From contig JAVTLE010000015.1 of assembly GCA_033439295.1 (NCBI GenBank), forward strand, positions 1,798,001-1,862,000: DNA of 64,000 bases. The letters run 5' to 3'. The notes below the pieces were generated by a model that ran no database searches, was not told the DNA's origin, and worked only from the letters and a program-made list of their open reading frames with translations. The stretch is from Deuterostichococcus epilithicus (lineage: Eukaryota; Chlorophyta; Trebouxiophyceae; Prasiolales; Stichococcaceae). Below, piece after piece: positions 49,484-61,500 of the stretch. A program made the translations under genes and the position numbers. How positions within the stretch are numbered: position 1 is the stretch's first letter; every line of letters starts with the position of its first letter.

Positions 49484-49943
49484 GATAGAGGACCCTCGCT
49501 GGCCGTGTAGGCTTGGTACCAACTGGAGAGCAATCTCGTTCTTGGCAGACTTGCTCTCCTGTGGTTTTGTGATGTCGATGTATTTCTCGAAGCTTGTGAA
49601 AGTGGGGCTCTAGACGTGTAAACCAACTTGTATCGCCACTGGTTGATTGCTCCCTGAAGCGCGAGGTCAGTCGCATACGCAAGGCACCTGTCCTCTGCGA
49701 AGCGAAGGGGTTGCTACCGCGTCACAACAGCCGCCTAGAGAGAACTGCAATCTAGATACGGACCGTCAGTCACCTTCAGGTTGCTGCACCTACCGCAAGT
49801 CGGGCACAGAGCGGTGCTGCAGGAGAGCAGAACCATGCAAGGAAGCCCTGCAGACGCTGCGCGGCGCCAGGAACGAAGCAAGCGCACAGCCGCAGGACGG
49901 CTGATTACACTCTCAAGCCCGCTCCTGTCCCGCTTGTCGCCGC
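49484..49943. other. Intergenic, convergent 3' ends
   Basis: A 460-bp gap between the GIY-YIG stop and the APC5 stop. No coding exon or repeat was recognised. Confidence 0.4.
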
Positions 49944-52900
49944 TCAGCCGGCTGGAGGCCCGCTGCCGCTGCTGCCGCCGTCCGCAACCGCCTGCAGGCG
50001 CAGCCACGAGGCCGCCTCGGCATCGCGCCGGTCGTGCAGCCCCGCCGCATCGGCCGCAAGCGCCGCGAGGTGCCGCTGCGCCGCCGCCTGGCCGGCGTCC
50101 TCCAGCGCCTCAAAGAGCGACGCCGCCTCCTGCAGCAGCGCCAGCGCCCTGCGCGGGCACGCTGAAAGCCTGAAGCCGGACCGCTGGCGTGTCGCAAAGC
50201 AGATTGGAAGCTTGCCGAGGGTAGTTGACCGTCTGCGAGACCAGCCTCCGTGCGCAGGGAGATACGCCCAACAAGTGCACGCCGCCGCGCTCGGTCCGAG
50301 GCGCTGCAGCGGCGGCCGCAAAGCTGCGCAGAGGCGGAGCATGGTGGCCCTCTACCAGGGTGCGACACAGATCACGGAGCTGGGCGCTCACGGCTCAGCG
50401 GCGCTGCGGCGCAGTTCCTCGGTTGTTGAAGACGTCAGCAGGGCCCGCGCCAGCACCGCGTGCGCACTTGCCCGCAGCCGCAGGCCGCCCTGCGCTGCCA
50501 ACAGCGGCAGTACGCTGCGGACCTCCTCCGCCGCCCGCCCCGCATGCTGTGGACCTGCATCGCACGACCCATCAGCCTCTGGCCACATCACAGCTCGGCG
50601 AGTCCAGGAAGCGTAAGCAGGCACTGCACATAGGGTTGATGGCATCGGCGTCCACTGGCACCACAGCGACGGGGATCGACCGTGGCGGGATGCGCCACAG
50701 GCGACGCGCGCGTGGGGGCGTTCAAACAGCTGCCAGGGGCGGCGACAGGGCGCGGCAGGGCCAACACAGGCTCACAGGAGCCGCATGAACCAACATCTTG
50801 TTTCCAAATCACGCAACAATGGTTGCGGAACAGAGTTGCCGAGGCGAACAATACGGGCCAAAACTGATCTTCTGGCTGCAGAGAGCTGCACCGGCAAGCG
50901 CACCGAGTGCCAGCCAGATGTCGGCGAGCGCCACCACCGCCTCAGCAGCAGCCAGGTCCAGCGACAGCCGCCGCGCATGGTGCAGCGCGGCCAGCGCGTA
51001 CGGCAGCGCGGCCGTGGGCACGCCGGCGGCGCGGTGCGCCTCACTGGAGATCAGCAGCGCCTCCACGCAGCCCGCCTGCACAGGAGGGGGCCAGTATCGG
51101 CAGCCTGTGCAGGATCCAGGCCGCTCTGGCACGGGCAGGAGCTTTCAAGGGCGGGGAGACTGCAGGCTCATGCGAGACGGTAGGTTGCCCTTCGATGGAG
51201 TGTCTGGACTGGCTGCGCGGCACAGCGGCACGACCCAGCACCGCCATGCGGCAGGCGTGTTGTGCACAGCAACCCCATGATGTACTTGCGACGGTATCAG
51301 AGCTGGGGAGGCGGTCATGCTGATGCAGCAGCAGCAGCAGCCAGCATATTCGTACAGCGAGACATCCATTGTCCACAGCGACGCTACCTGCAGCGCCGCG
51401 GCGTGGCAGCTGGCAAACATCTCGGCGGCTGCGGTGGCGGCTTCCCTGTAGCAGCCGTCACCGATGGCCTGCCGCGCCCGCGCTGCTTGCGCTGCCGCCC
51501 TGAGCTCCACATCAAGTCCGCTGCCTGTTGTGGCCGCCACGGCTTCCAGCTCCGATGCCAGCTCGCGAGCCTGCGAGGGTGATGTGTTTCATAGATCAGC
51601 TGACTGACTTTTGTGTAACTCCAGGGATGCCAGTCCGAGGTGTGCTGCATCGGGCTGGTTGGCTGCTTGCTTCGTTATCGATGAATAAGCATGCATGATT
51701 GACGAGGGGCGGACCCTGGTATAGCGACCCACCTGGTCTGCATCCCCGCGGTGCAGGGCGCTGCTGTGGCCGATGGTCAGCCGCGCCGCCGCCAACGCTG
51801 GCGAATCGCACCCTGGCACCGCCGCATCCGCCCGCGCCAGCACTGCCTCTGCCGCCCTGCGCGGACGGCTGCGGCCTTCATGCTTGTCCGTCCCACGGCA
51901 CACCTCGGCATGTGCCGAGCGCCGCGCTGCAGTGAGCCCCTGCACTTTGCCCCATACGAACTTACAGGCCGAACGTTCGTATTTCCCGTGCACGCTCCGG
52001 CAGCAAATCTGGGACGCGGCACGGACCCGGGACCTCGTCGCTCGTAGGCCAGCACGGCCAGCTGCGCATACGCCAGCGCGACATCTGCCTCGTCCTGACT
52101 GCTTCTGCCGCGGTCTGCCGCACCGCTGTCCGCTGCTGCCGCGCCGCCTCTGGCGCCACACGCTCGATCCCCGCCCAGACCCGCGCCGGGGCGGACGCCT
52201 GCTGTGCAGCGGTGCACATCGCCGTAGCGGGCGATGCGGGCGGCGGCGGCGGCCGCCGCCAGGTCGGTTGCGCCGGCGGACCGCCAGGCAGCAGACATGA
52301 GGAGCTGCGCGCCGCCCGCCAGCTCACCCACCGCTTCCGCCGCCGCCGCCTGGCAGCCTGTGCCAGTGGCACAGAAGTGTCAGTAGAACTGCCCGTCGCA
52401 ATGTCGGCACAGCAACTGCTGCTGGCCGAGCGCAACGATTCGGCCAGTACATATGACCTACACAGGCAAGCAATGGGTCGCCCCTGAGCGTGCCTTTGCA
52501 GCACTCCCGGCTGCCGGAAGCAGGGTCGAGAGCCCTGTTCTGTAACGAAAAGATTCCGGTGCACCTTCCAGTGCGGGCCCAAACACCGGAGTGCTGGCGC
52601 CAAACAGGTCAGCGGCGCGGGCAGCAGACGCCGCAGCCGGGTCCGGCGGCGGCGCCGCCATCGGCCCGGGAGCCGCGGCCGCCGCGGCGGCCCTGTAGTG
52701 CAGCTGCTGCACCTCCGCCAGCGCCGCCGCCACCTGTACCCAATGCCAAACCAGGTATGTGGGCACACCGCTCGCCTGCCTGCCTGGAATGCGCAGCGGG
52801 AAAGCCTGGAACGCCTCAGTACTGCAGGCCGGCGGCCTCTCTGGCCACTGCGGCGTGCAAGCCTTCGTTGTCTGACTGACCCGGTCGCATCTATGTGTGC

Positions 52901-55900
52901 CAAGATCATACCAAGATGCGTGACCACAATGCAGCTGGAAGTGCAGGCAGACCCTCGAGGGCCAGCATGCAGGCAGCACCTCGAGGGTCGGCGCAGGCGC
53001 TGCAGGGAAGCCTGACTCGTCGGGGTCGCGCCAGATGGTGGCAGGCGGCACGGTGCCGGCCTGCAACGCGCAGCGCGCCAGGCCCAGCCGTGCAAAGGCC
53101 GCCAGGTGCGGCAGCGCCAGCTCGCCTCCCTGCCTCAGGCACCTTCAGGCAAATTCATGTCAGTTTAGAGGGGGAGCTTTGGCCGCGTCCATTTACAAGG
53201 AAAATATGCCAGCTTGAGGCGTGCATGCGGTGATAAGCGCGATTCAAGCCAACCAGATGCATCATGCACACGACGGGCGACGATGAGATGGACGCTATTC
53301 TGCTGCTGCTGGCTGCTGCTCCTTCCAGCAGCAGTAGCAGCGGCAACAGCAGGAGCAGTAGTGCAGCAGGTTGGAAGAACAGAAGGTGGGAATGCAGGGG
53401 CCTCATAGCAGGCGGCGCAGGTTGTGCTGCTAGTGCAGGTGCTGCAGGTGCGGCGGTGTGAATGCCCAACGAAACAGAAACGAACAGGAACAAACCAATA
53501 AGACGGTGTGCAAGGGACCTCACAGGTGCAGCAGGCGGCGCAGCTGGTCCTGTTGGCGCTGGTGCAGCGACGACAGTGTCAGGTTTCATGTTCATATGCG
53601 TAGCTCAGAGGAGCTCAAGTGTTGGGCAAGGGACCTCACAGGTGCAGCGGGGCGGCGCAGCTGGTGCTGCTGGCGCAGCTGCGGCGGCAGCGGTGTCACG
53701 TTCTTTGTCCATATGCAAAACCCAGAGGAACTTGAGTGCTGCGCAAGGGGCCTCACAGGTGCAGCAGGCGGCGCAGCTGGTGCTGTTGGCGCAGGTGCGG
53801 CGGCGGCGGCGGCGCCCCGGGCGNCGGCGGCTGCGGCGGCGCCGCCCCAGTAGCCCGCACAGCGCCGCCAGTGCGTGCGCCAGGCACGCTGCGTCGCCCG
53901 CCTGCTGCGCCACGCGGACCTGCAGACCGGATGACAAACCGTATGAGAGACCACCCGAACGGAACACAGGGCATCCGGCTGCAAGTGCCAATCTCGAGCG
54001 TTTGCGAGGCCTGCTGCAGGTACCTGCTCAGCGTCCCAGCGTCCAGCCACAGAAGCAGGTGTGTACGCTGACGGAAAGCTGACATCACACGGCATGCTGC
54101 GTCAGCACGGATGTCGCAGGTGGAAGCGGCGCACGGTCTCGTTGAGGCTGGTGAGGGCCTGCGTGGTGTGCCCGAAGTGCGCGTGCATTGCCGCCAGACT
54201 GAGCAGCGCCTGCTGGAAGACGCGGCCGCCGTCACCCTTGCCCGGCTGCCCGCCGCTGCCACCACCTACGACCGGTGAAACCTAAATCGACACTTGATGC
54301 TGGTGATCAGCGCCTGCTGGATGGCGCCGGCGCCGCCGCCCTTGCCCGGCTGCTGGCCGGATGCCGCCGCCCGGGGTCAACAGAACCTGCAGCCTAGACG
54401 CCCGAGGCTGCTGCGCAACCGCCGCTGTCGAGCCGCGGCCTTTCTGGAATGCTTTGCGCCCTTTCAACTTGCGAGCACAGCGGCCGTGGCGACGGCCGTT
54501 TCAATTACAGCCAAGATTCCTAAACATAGCTTTCGCATTACAGCACACATCACGCTGTAGCCTGCCTGCATTGTAGTCGAAGTGCTTGTGCAGGCTGTCC
54601 AGGGCGGCCAGCAGGTCGCGCTGCTGCAGAGTTACCGCATGCCTCGCTATGTGCGCCTGGCTCGGAATGCCGCTCGGCTCACCACTCTCCACTGCCCGCT
54701 GCTGGCCGCCAGGGCTGGCGCATCCTGCCTGCGCCTGCAGCCCAGTCAGCCCGCCTGTAAAGGCTCTGTTCCGTCGAGTTGAACCTCGGTGTTATCAAGG
54801 GGAGATGAGCGGGCCTTCGCTGGTCGCATCAGCGACTTCCCAGCATGCTGTGCGGGCACCTCCAGCAGTCCAGGCAACACTCCAGAAAGCACAGCCGTGC
54901 AATGCCGTCCTGCAAGCAGCTGTGGCCGGTCCACCAGCACGTCGACCACAGCTCACATCGTCGCTGCCGGCTCCGCGGCGGCTGTCAACGTCGTCCGCAT
55001 CCATGGCGACATCATCCTGCGGTGACGTCTGCCGTGGCGCCCGGAGCTCCGGACGCGGCCGGCAGTCCATAGCCTCCCGCAGCGCCTCGGCAGACATGCA
55101 CTCCAGTTCGTCCTGTACCGACTCGTACAGCGCGCACACCCCCTGCAATGGTCACAGCGGGTTCTAAGCACTATCGGTCGCTGCTGTCCCCGACAAGCAT
55201 TGCCGCTGTATCCTTTGACAAGCATGCAGACGCGGCTCGCGCGTCGCTCGCGCATCCACTGTTGCTGTGACGCGCCCGCAGCAGCCTTCCAGCGAGCTTG
55301 TCTCGGGCACCGACACGAGGCTATGCACATGTGGGAATTTCAGGATGGACAAGTGTAAGCCCCCCCTCAAGGCGCAGATGCAATTTAAGGCGCGGGCCAC
55401 CACAAGGGCATCATGTCGGACGGCGATCCCACCTCGAAGGGGAGAGCCCGAGAGGCAGTCCCTTCGATAATCAAGAACAGTCCCACCTCGAAGGGCAGCA
55501 TGTCAAAGGCGAGGAAGGCGCGCCGCAGCGCGGTGCCCAGCACCGAGTTCGCGTCCGCGAGGCGGCCCCGCGCGCCCGGCATGCCATCTCCATCTCCTGC
55601 CAGCGCTGCGCCAATGTCCCCGAAAAAGTCCACGAGCGCATCCGGCGAGTCCAGCCTCTGCGCCGCGTCAATTGCCTAGGTTCGGATTGCCGCAGACCAG
55701 GCCTGCATTTCGGTTTGCGCACGTCCGGAGCGCAGTGCGAGCACTGCGCGGGCTGACGCTGAGCCCGGAGTGAGCTAGACCAGACCGAGCTGCGAAGCTG
55801 AGGATTCTTTGTGAGGAGTACCAGGCAGCGGGTGGCGTGATTCACCGTCTCACTCGGCCCTTGGCAAAAGCATGCACACTCCTCCTGCCAATGCATGACA

Positions 55901-56414
55901 TGCCCTGCCCCTGCCCAATCAGGTGAAAGACAGCGGAAGGGTTTTGGAAGCACAGACCCGCACGCGGCCCAGGACGGCGGCAGGCGCATCGCCGAGCAGC
56001 ACGCCGTCCTCCACGGCCTCCGTCAAGCTCGACACGTCGTCATCATGTCCGCCTGTTTCCTTCTGTGACCACCAGAGGCTTAAATTCTTCGCTGAACCCC
56101 TTGCAGCGACACACCCAATGGACCATGCTTGTGATCTTCCCAACGTCTGCAAACACGTTGATGAAGCTCGCATGTCTCGGCTAAAGGTATGTTTGGTTCA
56201 ACTTCCACACCTGCAGCAGGGCAAGCACGTCCATGAAGGTGGCATCGGCACCGAGCCTGTCGTCAGCATTGCCCAAGCCCTGCCGCAGCAGTCCCAGCAG
56301 CAGCTCCCCGAGGCGCCTCATCGACTCGTTCGCGACCTCATCCGCCTCGCTGTCGAGGTAGACGCACACCGCCGCGCACAGGGCCAGCTGTGCCGGCGTG
56401 AGCGGCTGTGCCAT
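49944..56414 (-). CDS. APC5: Anaphase-promoting complex subunit 5
   Basis: Exons in order: 56211-56414, 55964-56062, 55487-55657, 54957-55142, 54566-54623, 54135-54265, one from 53919 with unresolved 3' end, 52980-53129, 52587-52733, 52027-52349, 51733-51856, 51388-51570, 50904-51075, 50392-50554, 49944-50148; about 800-850 residues. Family landmarks in order: N-terminal helical domain, SPDALVDFFGDI, LDSLHKHFDYNAG, MHAHFGHTTQALTSLNE, VAQQAGDAACLAHALAALC, then C-terminal TPR helices (ADVALAYAQLAVLAYE, ALADIWLALG, LLQEAASLFEALEDAGQA). APC5 is a TPR scaffold of the APC/C ubiquitin ligase that drives anaphase and mitotic exit. The region 53395-53900 contains a minisatellite, an undetermined base (53824) and a probable frame problem, so the exon there is not settled. 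Intron 5 uses a GC donor (CAG|GCAGGC). Confidence 0.88.
53395..53830. repeat. 115-117 bp minisatellite, about four copies, within APC5
   Basis: Units sharing CAAGGGACCTCACAGGTGCAG followed by GGCGGCGCAGCTGGT start at 53510, 53627 and 53743, with a degenerate copy at 53395. The last unit runs into the APC5 exon at 53919. Each unit offers a minus-strand CACCT|GTGAGG donor-like site. Confidence 0.8.
53824..53824. other. Undetermined base inside an APC5 exon
   Basis: A single N occurs in a (GCC)n stretch at the edge of the minisatellite. The upstream APC5 frame reads poly-Arg here, while the next frame reads the Ala/Pro-rich sequence expected of a linker, so a miscalled base or indel is likely. 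Confidence 0.6.
54200..54362 (-). repeat. Degenerate duplicate of the start of an APC5 exon
   Basis: Plus-strand GCGCCTGCTGGA...CGCCG...CCCTTGCCCGGCTGC occurs at about 54210-54250 (inside exon 54135-54265) and again at about 54310-54353 in the preceding intron. On the minus strand the copies read QPGKGDGGRVFQQALL and QPGKGGGAGAIQQALI. Confidence 0.6.
55425..55495 (-). repeat. Duplicated 5' splice site of APC5 exon 3
   Basis: CCCTTCGAG|GTGGGA occurs twice on the minus strand, with donor GT at 55485-55486 and again at 55431-55432. The spacing is 54 bases, so the downstream donor would add 18 residues in frame (VGLFLIIEGTASRALPFE). Confidence 0.75.
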
Positions 56415-57281
56415 CGTGGTTGCTGTTTCTGCCGTGGAGCTATGCAGCCTCGCCCCTGTCGATCTTGGCAAACACCGGAGCAATCCCAGGCTTGCTCTGG
56501 CTGTCAAGCATCATGATCGCAGCGACTGACGGACTGTTGGAAAAGTGATGCCGAGCGAAAATCTTTGTCGATCCAGCCGTCGACAACTATACCAAGCGCC
56601 GCCGCATGAGTGTGTTTGCATGTGTCTGAGATCCGATCACAAACGGCAGCTTTGCCAAGGCATACACCCTTCGTCTCCCCACCGCAATCACAAATTCGCA
56701 ACGAAATGTTGGTTGGGCCTGCGACAACATTGGAGGTGCAGCCGTGCAACGCCGCCTCTTGTCGAGTTTTCGTGTCCTGCAAGGATTTATCACAGTACCT
56801 GCAGCTTCACAGGTCAAGTGTGGCCTTAGCAGCGCACGTCTAATGCAGGATCTGTGAAATTGAACTCGTTGCTGCACCAGTGCAACTGCAATTTGCCAAG
56901 TCATTGCGGTCTCAGCGCCAAAGTTGCTGCACAACCTGGTGCCTGCCTGCGCCGCTCTATCGAAAGCATACTGCGGTGTCTCTTGGTTCATTGTCGCAAC
57001 CTGGTTCTGTTGCAGCACGAGCACAGCAAACCTGCGACTTGACAGCAGGCAGTCTGCCGACGCAATTGTAACCACTCGTCGATATATTATCTGAGAAGTC
57101 TAACAGGGCCAGCGTCGCCGACTTGAGAGGTAGTCTCAAAGCAACGGCACAGCCAAGCAGAACGGCAAGCCTGCAGCGGCAAACCTGCAAGCACCAGCAC
57201 AGCACAGCACCATATCGTCGCAGGTCGTCTCAGAGTAGATAGCTCGGTCCTTCTTGACAGAACCGAAGGTCAGCTGCATAG
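56415..57281. promoter_or_regulatory. Divergent intergenic region (APC5 / PC-esterase 1)
   Basis: These 867 bp separate two divergent start codons. Composition is near balanced, in contrast to the exons. No coding exon, RNA gene or repeat was recognised. Confidence 0.35.
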
Positions 57282-60200
57282 ATGGCAGTGCATCCGCGAG
57301 CAGCGGTGTCGGCGGCGGCAACCACGACTACGGCGTTGGTGCTGCTGTTGTGTCTGGCGTCACCCCCCATGTCGGCTCAGGAGCTGGAGGATCCCGAGGA
57401 GCCGGAGGTCGCCATGCGCAGCACGCCCGTCTGCTCAGTTTACCACCCCAGCGACTGCTGGTAAGCAATGGCTGCAGCTTGCACAGCCATCCCCGTCGTT
57501 CGCTGCAAGCCTGCATGTGCAATTCCAGGCCCTGGCAGTCCATTGCGGACGACAGGGAGTACTGCGTCCTGCATTGTGCGGAAAGCACGTCTGAAAGGCA
57601 GCCGAAAGACTCCGGAAACGCCCATGTTTGCAGGTACCATGTGTCAGAGCCTGAGCAGAAGCCGCACATCCCGGTGTGCATGGCTGGCCACACCTGCAAC
57701 TTCAACCTGACAGAGCGGCTTGCATGCCCCTTCTGGGCGGCCGGCACCTACCGAAGCGAAGAGCAAGAGGTACATGTGGCAAGAGTTGGTCAAAGTGTGC
57801 GCCTGCCGCGTGCAGCTGCCTTCGCTGCAGCTTGCAACCCGACTGCAGCAGTGATGTCAAGGCCGGAAGGCTCCTGGCCCCATCTCGGTGGTCATGCAGG
57901 CGCACTGCAGCCGGCCAGTCGCCCTTGGGGCCCGCATTGCGTTGTTTTTTATATATATTTGCAATACTTTGTATCAGGCATGCAGTACGAAGTTTGTGGA
58001 GGAAGTAGCCCGGCCGCGGCCCACCTGCGAGGACAGCTGCTGCACGTCAGAGCCGGGCCCGGGCCGGTGGGTGCCCGACCCTAACGCTCCAGGCCACAAG
58101 GTGGGCACAGCAGATCTTGTTCCTGCCATGCTGTCTCTCCAGGAGGCAGCAAGCGTGGGGTTGGCGATACATGAGCATCTGAGAGGTCGCGGCAGCAGCA
58201 TGCCTCCTGGCATCCATATTCACGGTGAGGGATCAGGCTCAGGGCCTTACTCGGCAGACGCCCTGTACATGTATCACTGCAGGTGTTTGCGCCGGAGTCA
58301 GGGTGCGAATACTTTCAGTACACGCGGCGGGAGGTGCTGGAGTACTACCAGGAGGAGGCGACGGACATCCTGGTCGTCGGCGACTCCTTCATGCGTCAGC
58401 TGTTCGTGCGCCTGACGCACCTCATGCGCGGCCAGGTGCACTTCCCGCCAATCTAGGTTGTAGGGTTGCAGGGGTGTAGGGTTGTAGGGTAGGACATCAA
58501 CACTGGACACCCTTCCGCCAGCTCCAGCCGCGTGCTGTGAGCTGCTTTCAGGGTGCTCTCTGGGCCTCTGCGGCAGCCTGTGCGGTGGTCGCCAAGGCCG
58601 CGCCATCGAGCGGCCCTGCCAGACGGCCTGCGATGCATGTCAGGCTCGTCGTGTGGACAAAGCATCTCTTCCCCTGAACTTCAAATCCTGGTGTGTTTGC
58701 AGGAGCGGCTGGTGGACTACAAAGTCCACACGCACGCGACATACGCGGTGTGCGACGCTGCCGATGCCTTCCAGGCGGCGCCCGCCTACACCGCCAAGTT
58801 GGCGGCCAACAAGAACGCCCAGCTGTCGTGTGTCAACACTTTCTTCCTGGACGCCCTGAACATCAGCGGCGACCCGCGGTGGGCCGCCTGCTCCAAGCCG
58901 CCGCTGCAGGTGAGCCTGGGCGGGTGCCTGCGGCATCGCTGCATGTCATCCGTGTCCAGCAAAGGCGATGAGGCCTGCGAGCCGTCCGGTTTTAGGCATT
59001 TCCGGCGTATGGCCAGGGTCCACGTAGCACCAGCGGCCCGGACGCCTTCGTCTGCGAACGGGCACCCCTGAGTTGCCGCCTGCAGCGGCAGCGTGCCAGG
59101 CATGCTGCCAGTGAAGCTGCTGCGAAACAGCCGGTCGCCTTCAGGACGACCTTGGCGAAAGGCATGCTCCTGGGCGAGCGGCCAGACCGCTCCATCAGGT
59201 GCCAGAGTTACAAAGACTACTGCTCTCGTGCGCACAGGTACACTACCTGTTTGGCTCCACCTTCAGGCAGCAGGTGCGCAATCTGGAGCGGTACGCCAAG
59301 GACGGCTTCTATTCGCCCACCCGCGTCGACGTCATCATCTCTGTCATGGTGCGGCGCGCCCCCTGACGCAGTGCGGCTCCCTGACGTGATCCATCAGAGC
59401 CGCTCTTCGGCTTGCGGAAGCGCGAGAAGGTCAGAGGCTGTAACTGGATGTCCACGACTGCTTCGAGCTGTCTCCTGCCACATCAACCTGCCAGCCCTGG
59501 ACTCCCTTGCCTTCGCACGGTGGGCACCTACGTGCTTGACCCGCCCATGCCTCCATCTGGAGAGCGAACACTGACGCCTGCTGCCCCCCTCTCACAGTTC
59601 TGGACGCACGAGTGGGAGACGCCGCGGGAGTGGCTGGACGCGCTGACGGCGCTCAAGGCGCAAAATTTCGTGCGCCGCATCTTCATGCTGGGAATCCCCA
59701 CCGCGCGCGTAGACCCCAAGAGGCCCCATTACGTCGAGGTAAGGGTGCAGTAGTGTGCGCTCGGCGAACTCAAGCCAGGCCGCAGCCCTTGCTTCCAACA
59801 CATGAGCTGATTGAAGCGTGTACTCGGAAGCCGCACCAGCTTGCAAGCCGCACCACCTCTAACTCCAGACCAGGCGTGCAGCTGCCCTCCTCTCAATGCA
59901 GCCGCTTTGCGAAGTCATTCCTCTGAAACCTGGTGCCACAGGCGTACCAGAACCGCAACCGCATGATGAGGGAGTGGGCGGCCAATCAGACGCGGGACGC
60001 CTACTTCATCGACTTCGATGCGCTGGCGCGAGCGGACAATCTCCCCGCCGCATGCGCCGACAACAACAAGCACTACGGCTGCCACCTGCGCAGCCTCTAT
60101 GGCGGCGAGGAGGCGGGCGTAAACTACTTCCGGGAGCCACACCTAAAGGTGTGGGTGGCTTAAGGGTGTGGCTCCTTGCTCAGGGGTAGTGTCGCTTGCA

Positions 60201-60681
60201 AGGTGACGCGGAAACGGCAATCGTTTCCGAGTCAAGGCCGCCTGCCTGCGGCAATGTGTGCCACCTATACTGACCCGCTTTGCAGCACCCTCTCGCGCAT
60301 GGTGCTTCACTCGATTTGCTCTTCAATGAAGCAATGCTACATGCTGAAAGCCAGTTTGTCTGCCGTTGCTCGGCAGCCTGCCTTGTCGCATCTCGCAAGG
60401 TTCAGACAGCAGGCGTGCATCTGTGCCAGGTGCCCCTGGGAGACTTTTTCAGCAGCGAGGATGGAGAGTGCTATGACGACATGAACGCCGCTGTGTGGCA
60501 GCTGTACCTGAACGTGGCGATGAAAGAGTGGGCTGCAGACGCCGACTCGGCGGCAGCGGCACGGCATGCGCACCGCAGGGGGCGGAAACCGCGGCAGCCT
60601 GCCGCTGGCGGGCTGAGCTCGGCGTTGGAATCTGCAACTGAAAAGTTTGTGGACCGCGTCATCATGCGCGGAGTGAACTGA
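57282..60681 (+). CDS. Secreted SGNH / PC-esterase-like protein, copy 1
   Basis: Exons: 57282-57460, 57634-57769, 57978-58100, 58283-58435, 58703-58909, 59238-59348, 59598-59738, 59942-60148, 60430-60681; 502 residues, all in phase. Residues 1-32 are a signal peptide (TALVLLLCLASPP). A Cys-rich N-terminal region follows (CSVYHPSDCW, MAGHTCNFNLTERLACPFW, CEDSCCTSEPGPGRW). ILVVGDSFMRQLFVRL (Ser181) is the block I GDS motif of PC-esterase-type SGNH hydrolases, the group of Cas1p, NXPE and plant TBL/PMR5 acyltransferases, and GRW before it fits that group. A late candidate Asp/His pair is in ADNNKHYGCHL. These enzymes add or remove O-acetyl groups on glycans in the Golgi; that activity is inferred here. 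Intron 4 contains degenerate TGTAGGG repeats (58455-58495). Confidence 0.72.
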
Positions 60682-61500
60682 AATGCCCGGGCAAATCTCC
60701 GCTGGGCTGCAGAGTTGCGTGACAATTTAGCGTCGTGATCCTTGAGACACTGTGTGTTCTGGCCAATGTGCGGCATGGTTATGCCGGGCGCCAGTCCGAT
60801 GATGACATGACGACTGACCAGATAGCGGAACAGAAGAGATAAGTTGATGTCAAGTCGTGATGGCATTCAGTGCATGCCCCCTCACAGGTGTCTCCGTCCA
60901 ACATTCCTCAGCTGTCTGTCGCATGAGGACAAAGGGGGTGTGCGAACTTGCTGCAAAAAACACATTTCAGCGTCTCCCAACCTGCACCAGGCGATTTTGG
61001 CTTGCGCACCCCAACGGACCTGCTACTTGAATTTTGTCCGACAATCGCACGTGCTGTCGTACAAATTTGGGGTTTTTGAATGTAACACACACTTCTTCCA
61101 GACCACACTCGGCAACAATTGTGGTTGCTGGTCGGCCAGTCAGCAAGCAGGGTTTCATCGGCGGGTCGTCGATCAGGAGCTACCAGCTGCGGCTAGGGTC
61201 GTGACAGTAGTGCCGCACCGCTGATCCTTGCTGCCAACTCGCTCGACACCACTGGTGGACAGGGCCCGACCCAGAGTCTTACGCGGCTTTGATCCAGCCT
61301 CGCGCGGCTGCTTTACCTCCTAAATAGCGCACCACGCACCCATGGAGCCTCTGGCCTGTGAGTGACGCAACACCGCGATCATTCCGCCTTGGTGGCGGCA
61401 CCGGCTCTGGCACGGCTAGTGAGTGGTTGGGTCTGCATCGGGTATCGGAGTTGATCAGTAGAGGCTTCTGAAAATGTTCAGACGATAGTGGCATTTGGCC
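60682..61500. promoter_or_regulatory. Intergenic between tandem PC-esterase genes
   Basis: An 819-bp gap between same-strand paralogues, holding the 3' end of copy 1 and the promoter of copy 2. No coding exon or repeat was recognised. Confidence 0.35.

Noticed and set aside
48949-49488. Ala-rich alternative frame through the last GIY-YIG exon
   Set aside because: The Gln/Pro-rich frame is the one continuous with the phase-matched upstream exons and the YAWN segment.
58444-58500. TGTAGGG-like repeats resembling plant or algal telomere repeats
   Set aside because: Few, degenerate copies inside an intron of PC-esterase 1; not a telomere or a convincing interstitial array.
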